Shown: piece after piece, positions 46,634 to 55,679 of the stretch
How the letters are laid out: the number at the start of each line of letters is the position of its first letter
Numbering within the stretch: position 1 is the stretch's first letter
Origin: Streptomyces sp. Z26
Lineage (GTDB): Bacteria > Actinomycetota > Actinomycetes > Streptomycetales > Streptomycetaceae
DNA length: 64,000 bases
Direction: 5' to 3'
Assembly: GCF_003665095.1 (NCBI RefSeq)
Contig: NZ_RCHV01000002.1
Coordinates: 1,745,501-1,809,500 of the forward strand
Program-made: the position numbers and the translations under genes
Notes under the pieces: generated by a model
Told to the model about the DNA's origin: nothing
Database searches by the model: none
The model's input: only the letters and a program-made list of their open reading frames with translations

Positions 46634-49600
46634 GTGGTGCAGTCGCCGCACAGCGAGCCGCGCAGCGAGACCGTCGACCGGGCCGCCGGAGCGGACGGTC
46701 CCGACGCGACCCCCGCCGCCGCGCGGGACGCCGCCGGTCCCCCCGCCGCCGTTCCCGCCGTGCCCCCTCCCCGGCGCGGCCCGAAGCACGCGCGCGTCCG
46801 CCGGAGCGCGCGCCGCGCCGGTGCGGGCGCGCTCGTCGCGGCGTTCGTCGGCGGGCTGCTCAGCGGGGCGCCCGCCGCGCAGGGCGCGCCGTCCGCCGAC
46901 GGCGTGGCCGACGCCCCGGACGACGAGGCGGCGCGGGAGTCCCGGCAGGGCGGCCCGCCGCAGGTGTGGCCGCGCCCGCAGGCGATGCGGGCGGGCGGCA
47001 CGTCCGTACCGCTGGGCGCCGAGGTGACGCTGGTCTCGGACGCCGACGCCGACCCGTACGCCCTGGCCGCCGTACGCGACCTGCTGCGCGACGCCGGTGT
47101 CCGCACCGTGCACGAGGCGCGCCCCGGCGGCCCGGCGCCGCGGGGCGGCGCCGTGGTCCGTCTCGGCGGCGCCGCCGCGGACGGCGCGCTGCGCGAGCTG
47201 CGCGCGCCCGCCGTCGGCGACCTGCCCTCCGGGGGCTACCGGCTGGCCGTCGGCCAGGCCGGGGGCCGCCCGACGGTGGCCCTGTCGGGCCGGGGCGGCG
47301 ACGGGCTGTTCCACGGGGTGCAGACCCTGCGCCAGCTGCTGGACGGGACCGGCGGCACCGTGCCCGGCGTCGTCGTACGGGACTGGCCGACGGCCGCCGT
47401 GCGCGGCGTGACCGAGGGCTTCTACGGGCAGCCGTGGACCCACGAGGAGCGTCTCGCGCAGCTCGACTTCCTCGGCCGCACCAAGCAGAACCGCTACCTG
47501 TACGCGCCCGGCGGCGACCAGTACCGCGAGGCCACCCGCTGGCGCGACCCGTACCCGGCCGAGCGGCGCGCCGAGTTCCGCGAGCTGGCCCAGCGCGCCG
47601 CGCACCGGCACGTGACGCTCGGCTGGGCCGTCTCGCCCGGCCAGGGGTTGTGCTTCTCGTCCGCCGGGGACCGCAAGGCGCTGCTGCGGAAGCTGGACGG
47701 GATGTTCGCGCTGGGCGTACGGGCGTTCCAGCTCCAGTTCGACGACGTCAGCTACGACGAGTGGCACTGCGGCGCCGACGCCGACCGGTACGGCAGGGGG
47801 CCGGAGGCCGCCGCGAAGGCGCAGGCCGAGCTGGCCAACGCGGTGGCGGAGCACCTGGCGAAGCGGGAGGGCGCGGAGTCGCTGTCGGTGCTGCCGACGG
47901 AGTTCTACCAGGAGGGCAGCTCCGCGTACCGCGCCGCGCTCTCCCGCGAGCTGGCCGACGGCGTGGAGCTGGCCTGGACGGGCGTCGGCGTGGTGCCGCG
48001 CACCATCACGGGCGGCGAACTGGCCGACGTACGGGACGCGTTCCCCGGCCACCCCGTGGCCACCATGGACAACTACCCCGTCAACGACTACGCCCCGGAC
48101 CGCCTGTTCCTCGGCCCCTACCAGGGCCGGGCGCCCGCCGTGGCCGCCGGTTCGGCCGCCGTGCTGGCCAACGCGATGGAGCAGCCGACGGTCTCCCGCA
48201 TCCCCCTCTTCACGGCCGCCGACTACGCCTGGAACCCCCGCGGTTACCGGCCCGACGCGTCGTGGCGCGCCGCCGTCGACGACCTGGCGGGCCCCGACCC
48301 GCGCACCCGCGCGGCGGTGCGCGCCCTCGCGGGGAACGACGCGTCGTCGATGCTCGACGGCGAGGAGTCGGCGTACCTGCGGCCCGCGATGAAGGAGTTC
48401 TGGGCCGCGTACGGGAGCGGCGGCTCCGGTGCCGCCGCCGCCCGCGAGCCCGGCGCCGAACTGCGCGCCGCCTTCCGTACCATGCGCGGCGCGCGGGACC
48501 GGGTGCCCGCCGGGATCGGCCGCGAGGCGGGGCCCTGGCTGCGGCAGTTGGCGCTGTGGGGCGAGGCGGGCGAGCGGGCCGTGGACATGCTCGCCGCGCA
48601 GGCCGGGGGCGACGGCGGCGCCGCGTGGGCCGCGCAGCTGGAGGTGCGGCGGCTGCGCGACGAGGCCGCGAAGAAGGGGTCCGTGACGGTCGGCAAGGGC
48701 GTGCTGCGGGAGTTCGTCGACCGGGCGCTGAAGGAGGCGGACGGCTGGACGGGCGTACGGAAGGACGCGTTCGGCGACGAGCAGGCCCAGGGCGGCCCCG
48801 CCGCGCGCCCCGGCTCCCCCGTGGAGAACGCCGTGGACGGCGATCCGGCCACCGCGTACCGCGCCGGGGCCGCGCCCCTCGCGAAGCTGCCCACCGGCGG
48901 CCGTCCCCGCGTCCCGGCGCCGCCGGACGACCTGACGGTCGGGCTGCCCGCGACGCGCGAACTGGCGTCCGTGACGGTGCTGACCGAACCGGCCGACGAG
49001 GACGGCGGCACCCGCGCCGACATCGAGGCGCACGTGCCGGGGCAGGGCTGGCGGCGCATCGGGCGGCTGTCGGGCAGCGGCGCGACGGAGGCGGCGGCGC
49101 ACGGGCTGCGCGCGGACGCGCTGCGGCTGCGCTGGAGCGCGGACTCGAAGGCGCCGGTCGTGCACGAGATCACGCCCTGGTACGCCGACACCCCGGACGC
49201 CTCGCTGGCGCTGTCCCGCGACGACACGTACGCGTCCATCGGCGGCCCGCCCGCCGAGATCGGCGTGAAGCTGAAGGCGCACCGCCCCGTCGAGGTGCGC
49301 GGGCGGCTGGCCGTGGACGCGCCGGAGGGGTTCACCGTACGGGCGCCGGGCCGGGTGACGGTGCCGCGCGGCGGTACGGCCGAGGTGCCGCTGACGGTGA
49401 CGGCGGGCCCGGAGGTGCGGCCGGGCACGTACGAGGTGCCGGTGTCGTTCGGCGACGAGCGCCGCACGCTGACCGTACGGGCGTTCCCGCCGGTCGGCGG
49501 CCCGGACCTGGCGCGTACGGCGGAGGCGTCGTCGTCGGGTGACGAGACGGCGGACTTCCCGGCGGGCGGCGTCAACGACGGCCGTACGGACACCCGTTGG

Positions 49601-50020
49601 TCCTCGCCCGCCGAGGACGGCGCGTGGGTGCAGCTCGAACTGGCGCGCGCGGCACGGGTCGGCGAGGTGCGGCTGCACTGGCAGGACGCGTACGCGAGCC
49701 GCTACCGCGTGCAGGTGTCGCCGGACGGGCGGCGCTGGCGCACGGCGGCGACCGTACGGGACGGTGCGGGCGGCCGGGAGACCGTACGGATGGACGCGCC
49801 GCCGGACACCCGCTTCGTACGGGTGCAGGGGGACAAGCGGGCGACCCGCTTCGGCTACTCCCTCTGGTCGGTGGAGGTGCGCGCCGTGCGGCAGCAGGAC
49901 GACCGCGAGCGCGGGCGGGAACGGAAGCCGGAACGGGAGCGGGAGCGGGGCGGGGAGGGCGACCGCGGCCGGGAGCCGGGGCGCGCGGAAGCGCCGGAAC
50001 GGCCCGCGCGGGAGCCCTGA
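46634..50020 (+). CDS. Secreted GH84 beta-N-acetylglucosaminidase
   Basis: A protein of 1128 aa. The N-terminus is Pro/Ala-rich, followed by a signal segment at about 60-85. A GH20b-like domain precedes the GH84 barrel (VRGVTEGFYGQPWTHEERL), which has the catalytic Asp pair Asp370-Asp371 (QLQFDDVSYDEWH). C-terminal modules follow: a NEW3-like beta domain (VEVRGRLAVDAPEGFTV) and an F5/8-type carbohydrate-binding domain (TRWSSPAEDGAWVQLEL). The final 50 residues are an extremely charged Arg/Glu/Gly/Pro tail. It removes GlcNAc from glycoconjugates. GGAGG precedes; GTG 46637 is an equally possible start. Confidence 0.88.
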   Translation: MVQSPHSEPRSETVDRAAGADGPDATPAAARDAAGPPAAVPAVPPPRRGPKHARVRRSARRAGAGALVAAFVGGLLSGAPAAQGAPSADGVADAPDDEAARESRQGGPPQVWPRPQAMRAGGTSVPLGAEVTLVSDADADPYALAAVRDLLRDAGVRTVHEARPGGPAPRGGAVVRLGGAAADGALRELRAPAVGDLPSGGYRLAVGQAGGRPTVALSGRGGDGLFHGVQTLRQLLDGTGGTVPGVVVRDWPTAAVRGVTEGFYGQPWTHEERLAQLDFLGRTKQNRYLYAPGGDQYREATRWRDPYPAERRAEFRELAQRAAHRHVTLGWAVSPGQGLCFSSAGDRKALLRKLDGMFALGVRAFQLQFDDVSYDEWHCGADADRYGRGPEAAAKAQAELANAVAEHLAKREGAESLSVLPTEFYQEGSSAYRAALSRELADGVELAWTGVGVVPRTITGGELADVRDAFPGHPVATMDNYPVNDYAPDRLFLGPYQGRAPAVAAGSAAVLANAMEQPTVSRIPLFTAADYAWNPRGYRPDASWRAAVDDLAGPDPRTRAAVRALAGNDASSMLDGEESAYLRPAMKEFWAAYGSGGSGAAAAREPGAELRAAFRTMRGARDRVPAGIGREAGPWLRQLALWGEAGERAVDMLAAQAGGDGGAAWAAQLEVRRLRDEAAKKGSVTVGKGVLREFVDRALKEADGWTGVRKDAFGDEQAQGGPAARPGSPVENAVDGDPATAYRAGAAPLAKLPTGGRPRVPAPPDDLTVGLPATRELASVTVLTEPADEDGGTRADIEAHVPGQGWRRIGRLSGSGATEAAAHGLRADALRLRWSADSKAPVVHEITPWYADTPDASLALSRDDTYASIGGPPAEIGVKLKAHRPVEVRGRLAVDAPEGFTVRAPGRVTVPRGGTAEVPLTVTAGPEVRPGTYEVPVSFGDERRTLTVRAFPPVGGPDLARTAEASSSGDETADFPAGGVNDGRTDTRWSSPAEDGAWVQLELARAARVGEVRLHWQDAYASRYRVQVSPDGRRWRTAATVRDGAGGRETVRMDAPPDTRFVRVQGDKRATRFGYSLWSVEVRAVRQQDDRERGRERKPERERERGGEGDRGREPGRAEAPERPAREP

Positions 50021-50028
50021 CCCGGTGT

Positions 50029-50052
50029 GTCCCGGGCGGGCCCGCCCGGGAC
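50029..50052. terminator. 24-bp perfect palindrome between convergent genes
   Basis: The two 12-nt halves (50029-50040 and 50041-50052) are exact complements (GTCCCGGGCGGG and its complement). It separates the GH84 and HNH genes. Confidence 0.7.
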
Positions 50053-50068
50053 GTACGAAAGCCCGGTC

Positions 50069-50608
50069 TCAGGCAGAGAGTCTGCCGTCGATCCGGGCGA
50101 GGGCGTCGTCGGCGCCGTACGGTTGCAGGTACGGCAGCCAGCGCGGGTCCCGATGGCCTGTCCCGATGATCCGCCAGGCCAGTCCGGACGGCGGCGCGGG
50201 TTGGTGCCGCAGCCGCCAGCCGATCTCCCCGACGTGTTTGTCCGCCTTCACGTGGTTGCAGCGGCGGCAGGCCGCCACCACGTTCTCCCAGGTGTGCTGA
50301 CCGCCGCGGCTGCGCGGGACGACGTGGTCGACGCTGGTCGCCACACCCCCGCAGTACGCGCACCGGCCGCCGTCCCGGGCGAACAGCGCGCGGCGGGTGA
50401 GCGGCACGGGGCCGCGGAAGGGCACCCGCACGAAACGCTTGAGCCGGACCACGCTGGGTGCGGGCAGGGCCCGGGTCGCGCTGTGCATCAGGGCGCCGGA
50501 GTCCTCGAGACTGACGGCCTTGTCGTTGAGGACGAGTATGAGAGCGCGTCGCAACGGCACGACACCGAGCGGCTCGTACGACGCGTTGAGGACCAGGACA
50601 TGCGGCAC
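50069..50608 (-). CDS. HNH endonuclease
   Basis: A protein of 179 aa. A conserved N-terminus (PHVLVLNASYEPLGVVPLRRA) precedes the HNH fold: Cys83-x-x-Cys86, Asp94-His95, Asn109, Cys114-x-x-Cys117 and His119. The two CxxC pairs bind zinc and His95/Asn109/His119 form the nuclease site. This is the widespread actinobacterial stand-alone HNH protein; its role in DNA processing is undefined. GTG 50608 follows AAGGAGG. Confidence 0.9.
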   Translation of the reverse strand: MPHVLVLNASYEPLGVVPLRRALILVLNDKAVSLEDSGALMHSATRALPAPSVVRLKRFVRVPFRGPVPLTRRALFARDGGRCAYCGGVATSVDHVVPRSRGGQHTWENVVAACRRCNHVKADKHVGEIGWRLRHQPAPPSGLAWRIIGTGHRDPRWLPYLQPYGADDALARIDGRLSA

Positions 50609-51004
50609 GGTGCCTCCTTGTACGTCGGCGGCGCGTGGCTCGCGCCGGGACGATCTCCCCTCAGTGTGTCCCGTGCCCCGGTCGCGGCGCCACCACGACC
50701 GCATAACGCAAGCGGGAGCGTTTCACCCCATAGGGGATATTCCGTTCGGCATGAGCCTCGTCACGTGCGACGGGGCGTCCACGGGCACCCCGGAAGCGGT
50801 CACTCCGCCGTTGTCGCGCCGTGACCGGCGGTGACGCGCCCCCGGCGCCGCGGAGCCGCGCGCGGGAGGCGGCACCGGCGACGCGCGCGAGCCGGGGAGC
50901 TGGGAGGTTGTGCAGAGGATGGGCCATTAGTGTGGGCCCTTGGTGGGCAAGCCTGTTCGCGTCCCCCCGCGCTCCCCCGCGCGTCCCGCACGGAAGGTTC
51001 TGCT
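50609..51004. other. Divergent region, HNH and MscS genes
   Basis: 396 bp with no supported gene. It contains the palindrome CCCCATAGGGG at 50726-50736 followed by GATATT, and TAGTGT near 50928, either of which could belong to promoters. Confidence 0.35.
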
Positions 51005-52039
51005 GTGTCCTGGTTGCTCGGTGCCACCCCTCCTCCGGACGCGGAGACGTCCCTGGAAGACGCCCAGGAGACGGCGAACAACGCGGCGGGCTGGTTCGGG
51101 GACAACTGGTCGAGCTGGCTCGCGGGCGGTCTGCGCATCACGCTCGTCCTGATCGTCGCCGGCGTGCTGCGGTTCCTGGTGCGGCGGGCGATCACCAACT
51201 TCCTGCGCCGCATGAACCGCAACGCCGCCGCCGAGGCCAGCGGCAACGCCCTGCGCGGTCGCGGCCTGCTGGTCAACGTCGAGCGGCGGCGCCAGCGTTC
51301 GGAGGCCATCGGCTCCGTGCTGCGCAGCGTCGCCACCATGGTGATCATGGGCACGGCCGCGCTGATCGTGCTGTCGATACTCGGCATCAACCTCGCGCCG
51401 CTGCTCGCCAGCGCCGGTGTCGCGGGCGTCGCGCTCGGCTTCGGCGCGCGGAACCTGGTCACCGACGTACTCACCGGCATGTTCATGCTGCTGGAGGACC
51501 AGTACGGCGTGGGCGACCGGATCGACGCGGGCGAGGCCACCGGCGAGGTGCTGGAGATCAACCTGCGCGTCACCAAGCTGCGGGGTGACGACGGCGAGGT
51601 CTGGTACGTGCGCAACGGCGAGATCCGGCGCGTCGGCAACCTCAGCCAGGGCTGGGCCACGGCCGCGCTGGACGTACAGGTGCGGGCGCGCGAGGACCTG
51701 GAGGAGGTCCGCGCGGCCGTCGCCGCGGCGGGCGAGGACATGGCGAAGTCCGAGCCGTGGGACGAGGTCCTGTGGGCGCCCGTGGAGATCCTCGGCCTGG
51801 ACTCGGTGACGCTGGAGTCGATGGTGCTGCGGGTCTCCGCACGGACCATGCCCGACAAGGCGCTGGGCGTGGAACGGGAGTTGCGCTGGCGCATCAAGCG
51901 GGCGCTGGACCACCGGGGCATCGAGATGGTCGACGACGAGTCGCTGGCCCTGGAGGCCGGGCGGCAGGCGCTGGAGAAGCCGTCGCGGCCGTCCCCCGAC
52001 CGGTCCTCGCGCCCGGCGCGGCCGTCCCTGCGGAAGTGA
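51005..52039 (+). CDS. MscS-type mechanosensitive channel
   Basis: A protein of 344 aa. Two to three membrane helices (about 38-60, 103-125, 128-150) are followed by the pore-lining helix rich in Gly/Ala (ASAGVAGVALGFGARNLVTDVLTG), then the beta domain (YGVGDRIDAGEATGEVLEI) and the cytoplasmic vestibule. It releases solutes when membrane tension rises. The C-terminal 40 residues are Pro/Ser/Arg-rich. GTG 51005 follows GGAAGG by 7 nt. Confidence 0.9.
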   Translation: MSWLLGATPPPDAETSLEDAQETANNAAGWFGDNWSSWLAGGLRITLVLIVAGVLRFLVRRAITNFLRRMNRNAAAEASGNALRGRGLLVNVERRRQRSEAIGSVLRSVATMVIMGTAALIVLSILGINLAPLLASAGVAGVALGFGARNLVTDVLTGMFMLLEDQYGVGDRIDAGEATGEVLEINLRVTKLRGDDGEVWYVRNGEIRRVGNLSQGWATAALDVQVRAREDLEEVRAAVAAAGEDMAKSEPWDEVLWAPVEILGLDSVTLESMVLRVSARTMPDKALGVERELRWRIKRALDHRGIEMVDDESLALEAGRQALEKPSRPSPDRSSRPARPSLRK

Positions 52040-52172
52040 CGCGCCCGGGAGGTCCGCCGTACGACCGCCGCTGAGGCGCGCGTACGACCACCGCCGGGCG
52101 CCGTACGCGCGTCTCCGACCGGCGAAGCCCCGCCCGGCCGGCTTCCGCGCGGCGGGCCGCGACCGGCGCCGT

Positions 52173-52187
52173 ATAGAGATCCCCTAT
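52173..52187. promoter_or_regulatory. LysR-type box upstream of the SDR gene
   Basis: ATAG-N7-CTAT forms a dyad that contains T-N11-A, the core pattern of LysR-regulator sites. It lies 166 bp before the SDR gene, in a 313-bp gap without other genes, and a LysR gene is the next gene downstream. The link between the two is inferred. Confidence 0.4.
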
Positions 52188-52352
52188 GCCGTCCGCTGTC
52201 TTTTCGTCTTTGCCGCCCGCTGTTCCCCGCCCGTAGCGTGAAACGGGCCGACGGGGAGAACGGCGCGCTTTCTCGGACAGGGGCGCGAGCACCCGTCGGC
52301 GCTTCTTTCCTCTTCCGGAATTCGCACGGACGAAAGGGCCGGTGGAACGACC

Positions 52353-53126
52353 ATGCTCGAAAACGGAGCGCCAGCAGGAGAACTCGCGGGAAAGCGGGCC
52401 CTCGTCACGGGTGGCTCGCGCGGGATCGGCGCCGCGGTCGTACGGCGGTTCCTGGCAGCGGGTGCCGAGGTCCTCACGACCGCCAGGTCGGAGCCGGACA
52501 CGGTGCCGGAAGGGGCCACGTTCGTGACCGCCGACGTACGGACCAGGGCCGGTGCGGAGGCGCTCGCCGACGCCGCCCGGAGAGTGCTCGGCGGAGTGGA
52601 CGTCCTGGTGCACAACGCGGGCGGCGCCCAGCCCTACCCGGACGCGTCGGCGATACCCGACGAGGAGTGGCAGGACCAACTGGACCTGTGCTACCTGGCG
52701 CCCGTACGGCTGAACTCCCTGTTGACACCGGACATGCGGGAGCGGCGGACGGGAGCCGTGGTGCACGTCTCCTCCGCCGCGGTGGCCACCCCGCTGCCGC
52801 AGTTCCTGCACTACACACCGGCGAAGGCGGCGCTGGAGAACTACAGCCAGGGACTCGCCGCGGACCTCGCCCCGTTCGGCGTGCGGGTCAACACCGTGAG
52901 CCCGGGCAGGGTCGCCACGCCCGGCGGTGAGGCCACACGGAAGGTCTGGGCTCGCCTGAACCCGGCCTCGGGCCCGGCCGGTGGTGGCGGCGACAACGTG
53001 CCGTTGGGACGTGACGGCCAGCCCCGTGACATCGCCGAAGCGGTGCTCTTCCTGGTGTCCGGACGGGCGAGTTGGCTCACCGGTGTGAACCTCACCGTGG
53101 ACGGCGGGGAATTCCCCCGGAGTTGA
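52353..53126 (+). CDS. SDR-family oxidoreductase
   Basis: A protein of 257 aa, classical short-chain dehydrogenase/reductase. The cofactor motif TGGSRGIG is at 19-26, NAG follows in VLVHNAGGAQ, and the catalytic triad is Ser141, Tyr154 and Lys158 (YTPAK). The C-terminus LTGVNLTVDGGEF is standard. AR at 47-48 after the second strand (TTARSEP) suits NADP(H). The substrate is unknown. The upstream region is less GC-rich than its surroundings. It is convergent with the LysR gene. Confidence 0.92.
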   Translation: MLENGAPAGELAGKRALVTGGSRGIGAAVVRRFLAAGAEVLTTARSEPDTVPEGATFVTADVRTRAGAEALADAARRVLGGVDVLVHNAGGAQPYPDASAIPDEEWQDQLDLCYLAPVRLNSLLTPDMRERRTGAVVHVSSAAVATPLPQFLHYTPAKAALENYSQGLAADLAPFGVRVNTVSPGRVATPGGEATRKVWARLNPASGPAGGGGDNVPLGRDGQPRDIAEAVLFLVSGRASWLTGVNLTVDGGEFPRS

Positions 53127-53257
53127 GCAGCGCGGTGTGCCCGTAAGGGCATCTCTCACGGATATCGGATCGCGTGTGCCGTCCTCGCCCGACCGGTGAG
53201 GACGGCACGGGCCGGGGGCGGTTCCGGGAATTCCCGTGAAAGGGCCTCCCCCGGTCC

Positions 53258-54142
53258 TCAGGTCGGCTGCGGGCCGGTGGTGGACCAGCTCTCCTCGCGC
53301 AGGAGTTCCAGCAGGACCGTCTCCGCCGGGCCCGCGTCGCGCCGGACGACGGCGATGACGGGCCGGGAGACGGTCGGCAGGACCGGCCGGACGAGGTGCT
53401 CGTGACCGTGGGGGACGGCGGACGCGGGAACGAGCGTCGGGCCGAGCCCGTGCGCGGCCCAGCGGACGGCCGTCGCCGTCTGGGAGACGCGGGCGGCCGT
53501 GGGCGGGTCGTTCCCCCGCAGCACGTCCAGCAGGACGCCGTCCAGGACGCTGTCGCGGTCGAACCTCACCCACGGCTCGCCCGCGAGCGTACGCGGGTCG
53601 ACCCGGTCCTCGGCGAGCTGCCGGTGTCCGGCCCCCAGCACCACGACGAACTCCTCGTCGCCGAGCTGGTGGGCGTCGGCGGGGCTCTCCGCGCACTTCG
53701 CCATCAGGGCGAGGTCGAGTACGCCCCGGCGCCCCAGCCTTTCCAGCTCGGCGGAGCTGGGCTCCTCGAAGACGGTGATCTCCAGCCGGGGGAAGCGGCG
53801 GCGCAACGTGCCCAGCGCGCGCGGCAACTGCCGCGTACCGAAGCCCATCTGCACCGAGACCACCAGCTCGCCCGCCAGTTCCTCCGCGCCGCTCCGCGCC
53901 GTCGCCCGCGCCCGTCGCGAAGCGCGCACCGCGACCTCCGCCTCCCGCAGGAACGCGCGGCCGACGACCGTGGGCACCAGCCCGGTCGGCGTGCGGACGA
54001 ACAGCTCCACGCCGAGTTCCCGCTCCAGGCCCCGGATCTGCTGGGAGACCGACGGCTGGGCGACGCGCAGCAGTTCCGCGGCGGCCGTCACGGAGCCCGC
54101 CTCGGCCACTGCCAGGGCGTACTCGAACTGGCGCAGGCTCAT
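53258..54142 (-). CDS. LysR-family regulator
   Basis: A protein of 294 aa. The HTH is at the N-terminus (MSLRQFEYALAVAEAGSVTAAAELLRVAQPSVSQQIRGLERELG). The effector-binding domain follows from about 90. ATG 54142 is set by the family start; GAGGAGG lies 11 bases upstream. It shares a 131-bp tail-to-tail gap with the SDR gene and is divergent from csnR. It may control the SDR gene through the T-N11-A site at 52173. Confidence 0.93.
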   Translation of the reverse strand: MSLRQFEYALAVAEAGSVTAAAELLRVAQPSVSQQIRGLERELGVELFVRTPTGLVPTVVGRAFLREAEVAVRASRRARATARSGAEELAGELVVSVQMGFGTRQLPRALGTLRRRFPRLEITVFEEPSSAELERLGRRGVLDLALMAKCAESPADAHQLGDEEFVVVLGAGHRQLAEDRVDPRTLAGEPWVRFDRDSVLDGVLLDVLRGNDPPTAARVSQTATAVRWAAHGLGPTLVPASAVPHGHEHLVRPVLPTVSRPVIAVVRRDAGPAETVLLELLREESWSTTGPQPT

Positions 54143-54242
54143 CGGCCGGTCGACCTCCTCGTGGCGGGCCGCCGCCCACCACCGTCGTGACACGGTGATC
54201 CTCCCACGGCGGTTCCGTACGGGACGCGGCCCCGTCCGACCG

Positions 54243-54271
54243 TTGACGCCGGTCGGGCGGGGCCTTACTGT
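54243..54271 (+). promoter_or_regulatory. Promoter of the csn operon
   Basis: -35 TTGACG (54243-54248) and -10 TACTGT (54266-54271) are exactly 17 bp apart, placing transcription start near 54278. Confidence 0.7.
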
Positions 54272-54284
54272 CCTCAGCACAGAA

Positions 54285-54299
54285 TAGGAAGCTTTCCTA
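54285..54299. promoter_or_regulatory. ROK-type operator downstream of the csn promoter start
   Basis: TAGGAA-GCT-TTCCTA is a perfect dyad with a 3-bp centre, 7-21 bp after the predicted transcription start. Its position would block polymerase. The AT-rich symmetric form fits operators of ROK repressors such as CsnR. Confidence 0.65.
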
Positions 54300-54347
54300 A
54301 CAGTGTCCGTCGACGACGGACCCCGCCGACCCGGGTGGAGGCAGTCC

Positions 54348-55586
54348 ATGACCCAGGCGTCCCCAGGCACCCCGCGCGTGCTGCGCGCGATGAACGACCG
54401 CGCCGCGCTGGACCTGCTGCTCGCGCACGGGCCGCTGTCCCGCAGCCGGATCGGCAAGCTCACCGGCCTGTCCAAGCCCACCGCGTCGCAGCTGCTGGCC
54501 CGTCTGGAGGCCGCCGGGCTCGTCGTCGTCACCGGCACCAGCGAGGGACGGCCCGGCCCCAACGCCCAGTTGTACGCGGTCGCCCCGACCGCCGCCCACG
54601 TGGCCGGGCTGGACGTCACCACCCTCGGCATCCGCGCCGCCGTCGCGGACATCACCGGCCGCACGGTCGGCACGTACGAACTGCCCACGCCCGGCCGCCG
54701 GGCCGCCGCCGACACCGGCGAGCTGGTCGTCCGCGCCGTGGACGGCGCCGCCAAGGACGCGGGCCTGGTCCGCGGCGACCTGCACCGCGTCGTCATCGGC
54801 ACCCCCGGCGCGTTCGACCCGAGCACGGGTCGGCTGCGCTACGCCTCGCACCTGCCCGGTTGGCACTCCCCCACGCTCCTCGACGAGTTGGCCGCCGCGC
54901 TGCCGATGCCCCTCGCGTACGACAACGACGTGAACCTCGCCGCCGTCGCCGAGCAGCGGCTCGGCGCCGCGGGCGGCGCGGACGACTTCCTGCTGCTGTG
55001 GAACGAGGAGGGCATGGGCGCCGCCCTCGTCATCGGCGGCCGTCTGCACCGCGGCTTCACCGGCGGCGCCGGTGAGGTCGGCTTCCTGCCGGTGCCCGGC
55101 ACCGCGCTGGTACGGAACGCCGCCCGCACCGGCAGCGGCGGCTACCAGGAGCTGGCCGGGGCCAACGCCGTACTGCGGCTGGCGGACGAACTGGGCCTGG
55201 CGTACGACCGTTGCGCGCCCATGCACGAGGCCGCGGCCGCGCTGCTGCGCCAGGCGCTCGCCGCGACGGCCGCCGGGCCGGGCAGCGCGGCGGCGGCGGA
55301 CGCGGGACGGTACGGGGAGCTGCTGCGGCGCTACGCGACCGGGCTCGCCACCGGACTGGCCTCGCTCGTCGCCATGCTCGACCCCGAACTGATCGTGCTC
55401 TCCGGCGGCGTGCTCGCCGCGGGCGGCGAGCGGCTGCGCGAGCTGGTCCGCGCCGAACTGGCCGAGCTGGCCGTGCCGCGGCCCCGGCTGGTGCTGGGCA
55501 CCGTCACCGAACACCCCGTGCTCAGCGGGGCGTTGCAGAGCGCGCTCGCCACGACCCGGGACGAGGTGTTCGACACCTCGCGCTGA
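54348..55586 (+). CDS. csnR: ROK-family repressor, CsnR-like
   Basis: A protein of 412 aa. An N-terminal winged HTH (SRIGKLTGLSKPTASQLLARLEAAGLV) is followed by the ROK sugar-kinase-like domain (VIGTPGAFDP, YDNDVNLAAVAE, GGAGEVGFLPV). The cysteine cluster of ROK kinases is absent, which fits a pure regulator. ATG 54348 has GGAGG six bases upstream; GTG 54303 has none. It heads a six-gene set matching csnR-csnK of S. coelicolor, where CsnR represses glucosamine-oligosaccharide uptake genes. Confidence 0.85.
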   Translation: MTQASPGTPRVLRAMNDRAALDLLLAHGPLSRSRIGKLTGLSKPTASQLLARLEAAGLVVVTGTSEGRPGPNAQLYAVAPTAAHVAGLDVTTLGIRAAVADITGRTVGTYELPTPGRRAAADTGELVVRAVDGAAKDAGLVRGDLHRVVIGTPGAFDPSTGRLRYASHLPGWHSPTLLDELAAALPMPLAYDNDVNLAAVAEQRLGAAGGADDFLLLWNEEGMGAALVIGGRLHRGFTGGAGEVGFLPVPGTALVRNAARTGSGGYQELAGANAVLRLADELGLAYDRCAPMHEAAAALLRQALAATAAGPGSAAAADAGRYGELLRRYATGLATGLASLVAMLDPELIVLSGGVLAAGGERLRELVRAELAELAVPRPRLVLGTVTEHPVLSGALQSALATTRDEVFDTSR

Positions 55587-55679
55587 CCGGACCGCGCCCC
55601 GCCACCCGAGCGACACCGCCCGCACCCCGCACGTCACCCGCCCCAGCCCCGCCACGCCCCGCCAGAGGGAGGCCCCGCC

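Noticed and set aside
50661..50927. 88-codon minus-strand frame upstream of HNH
   Set aside because: No ribosome binding site, no similarity and Arg/Ala/Gly bias typical of chance frames in this DNA.
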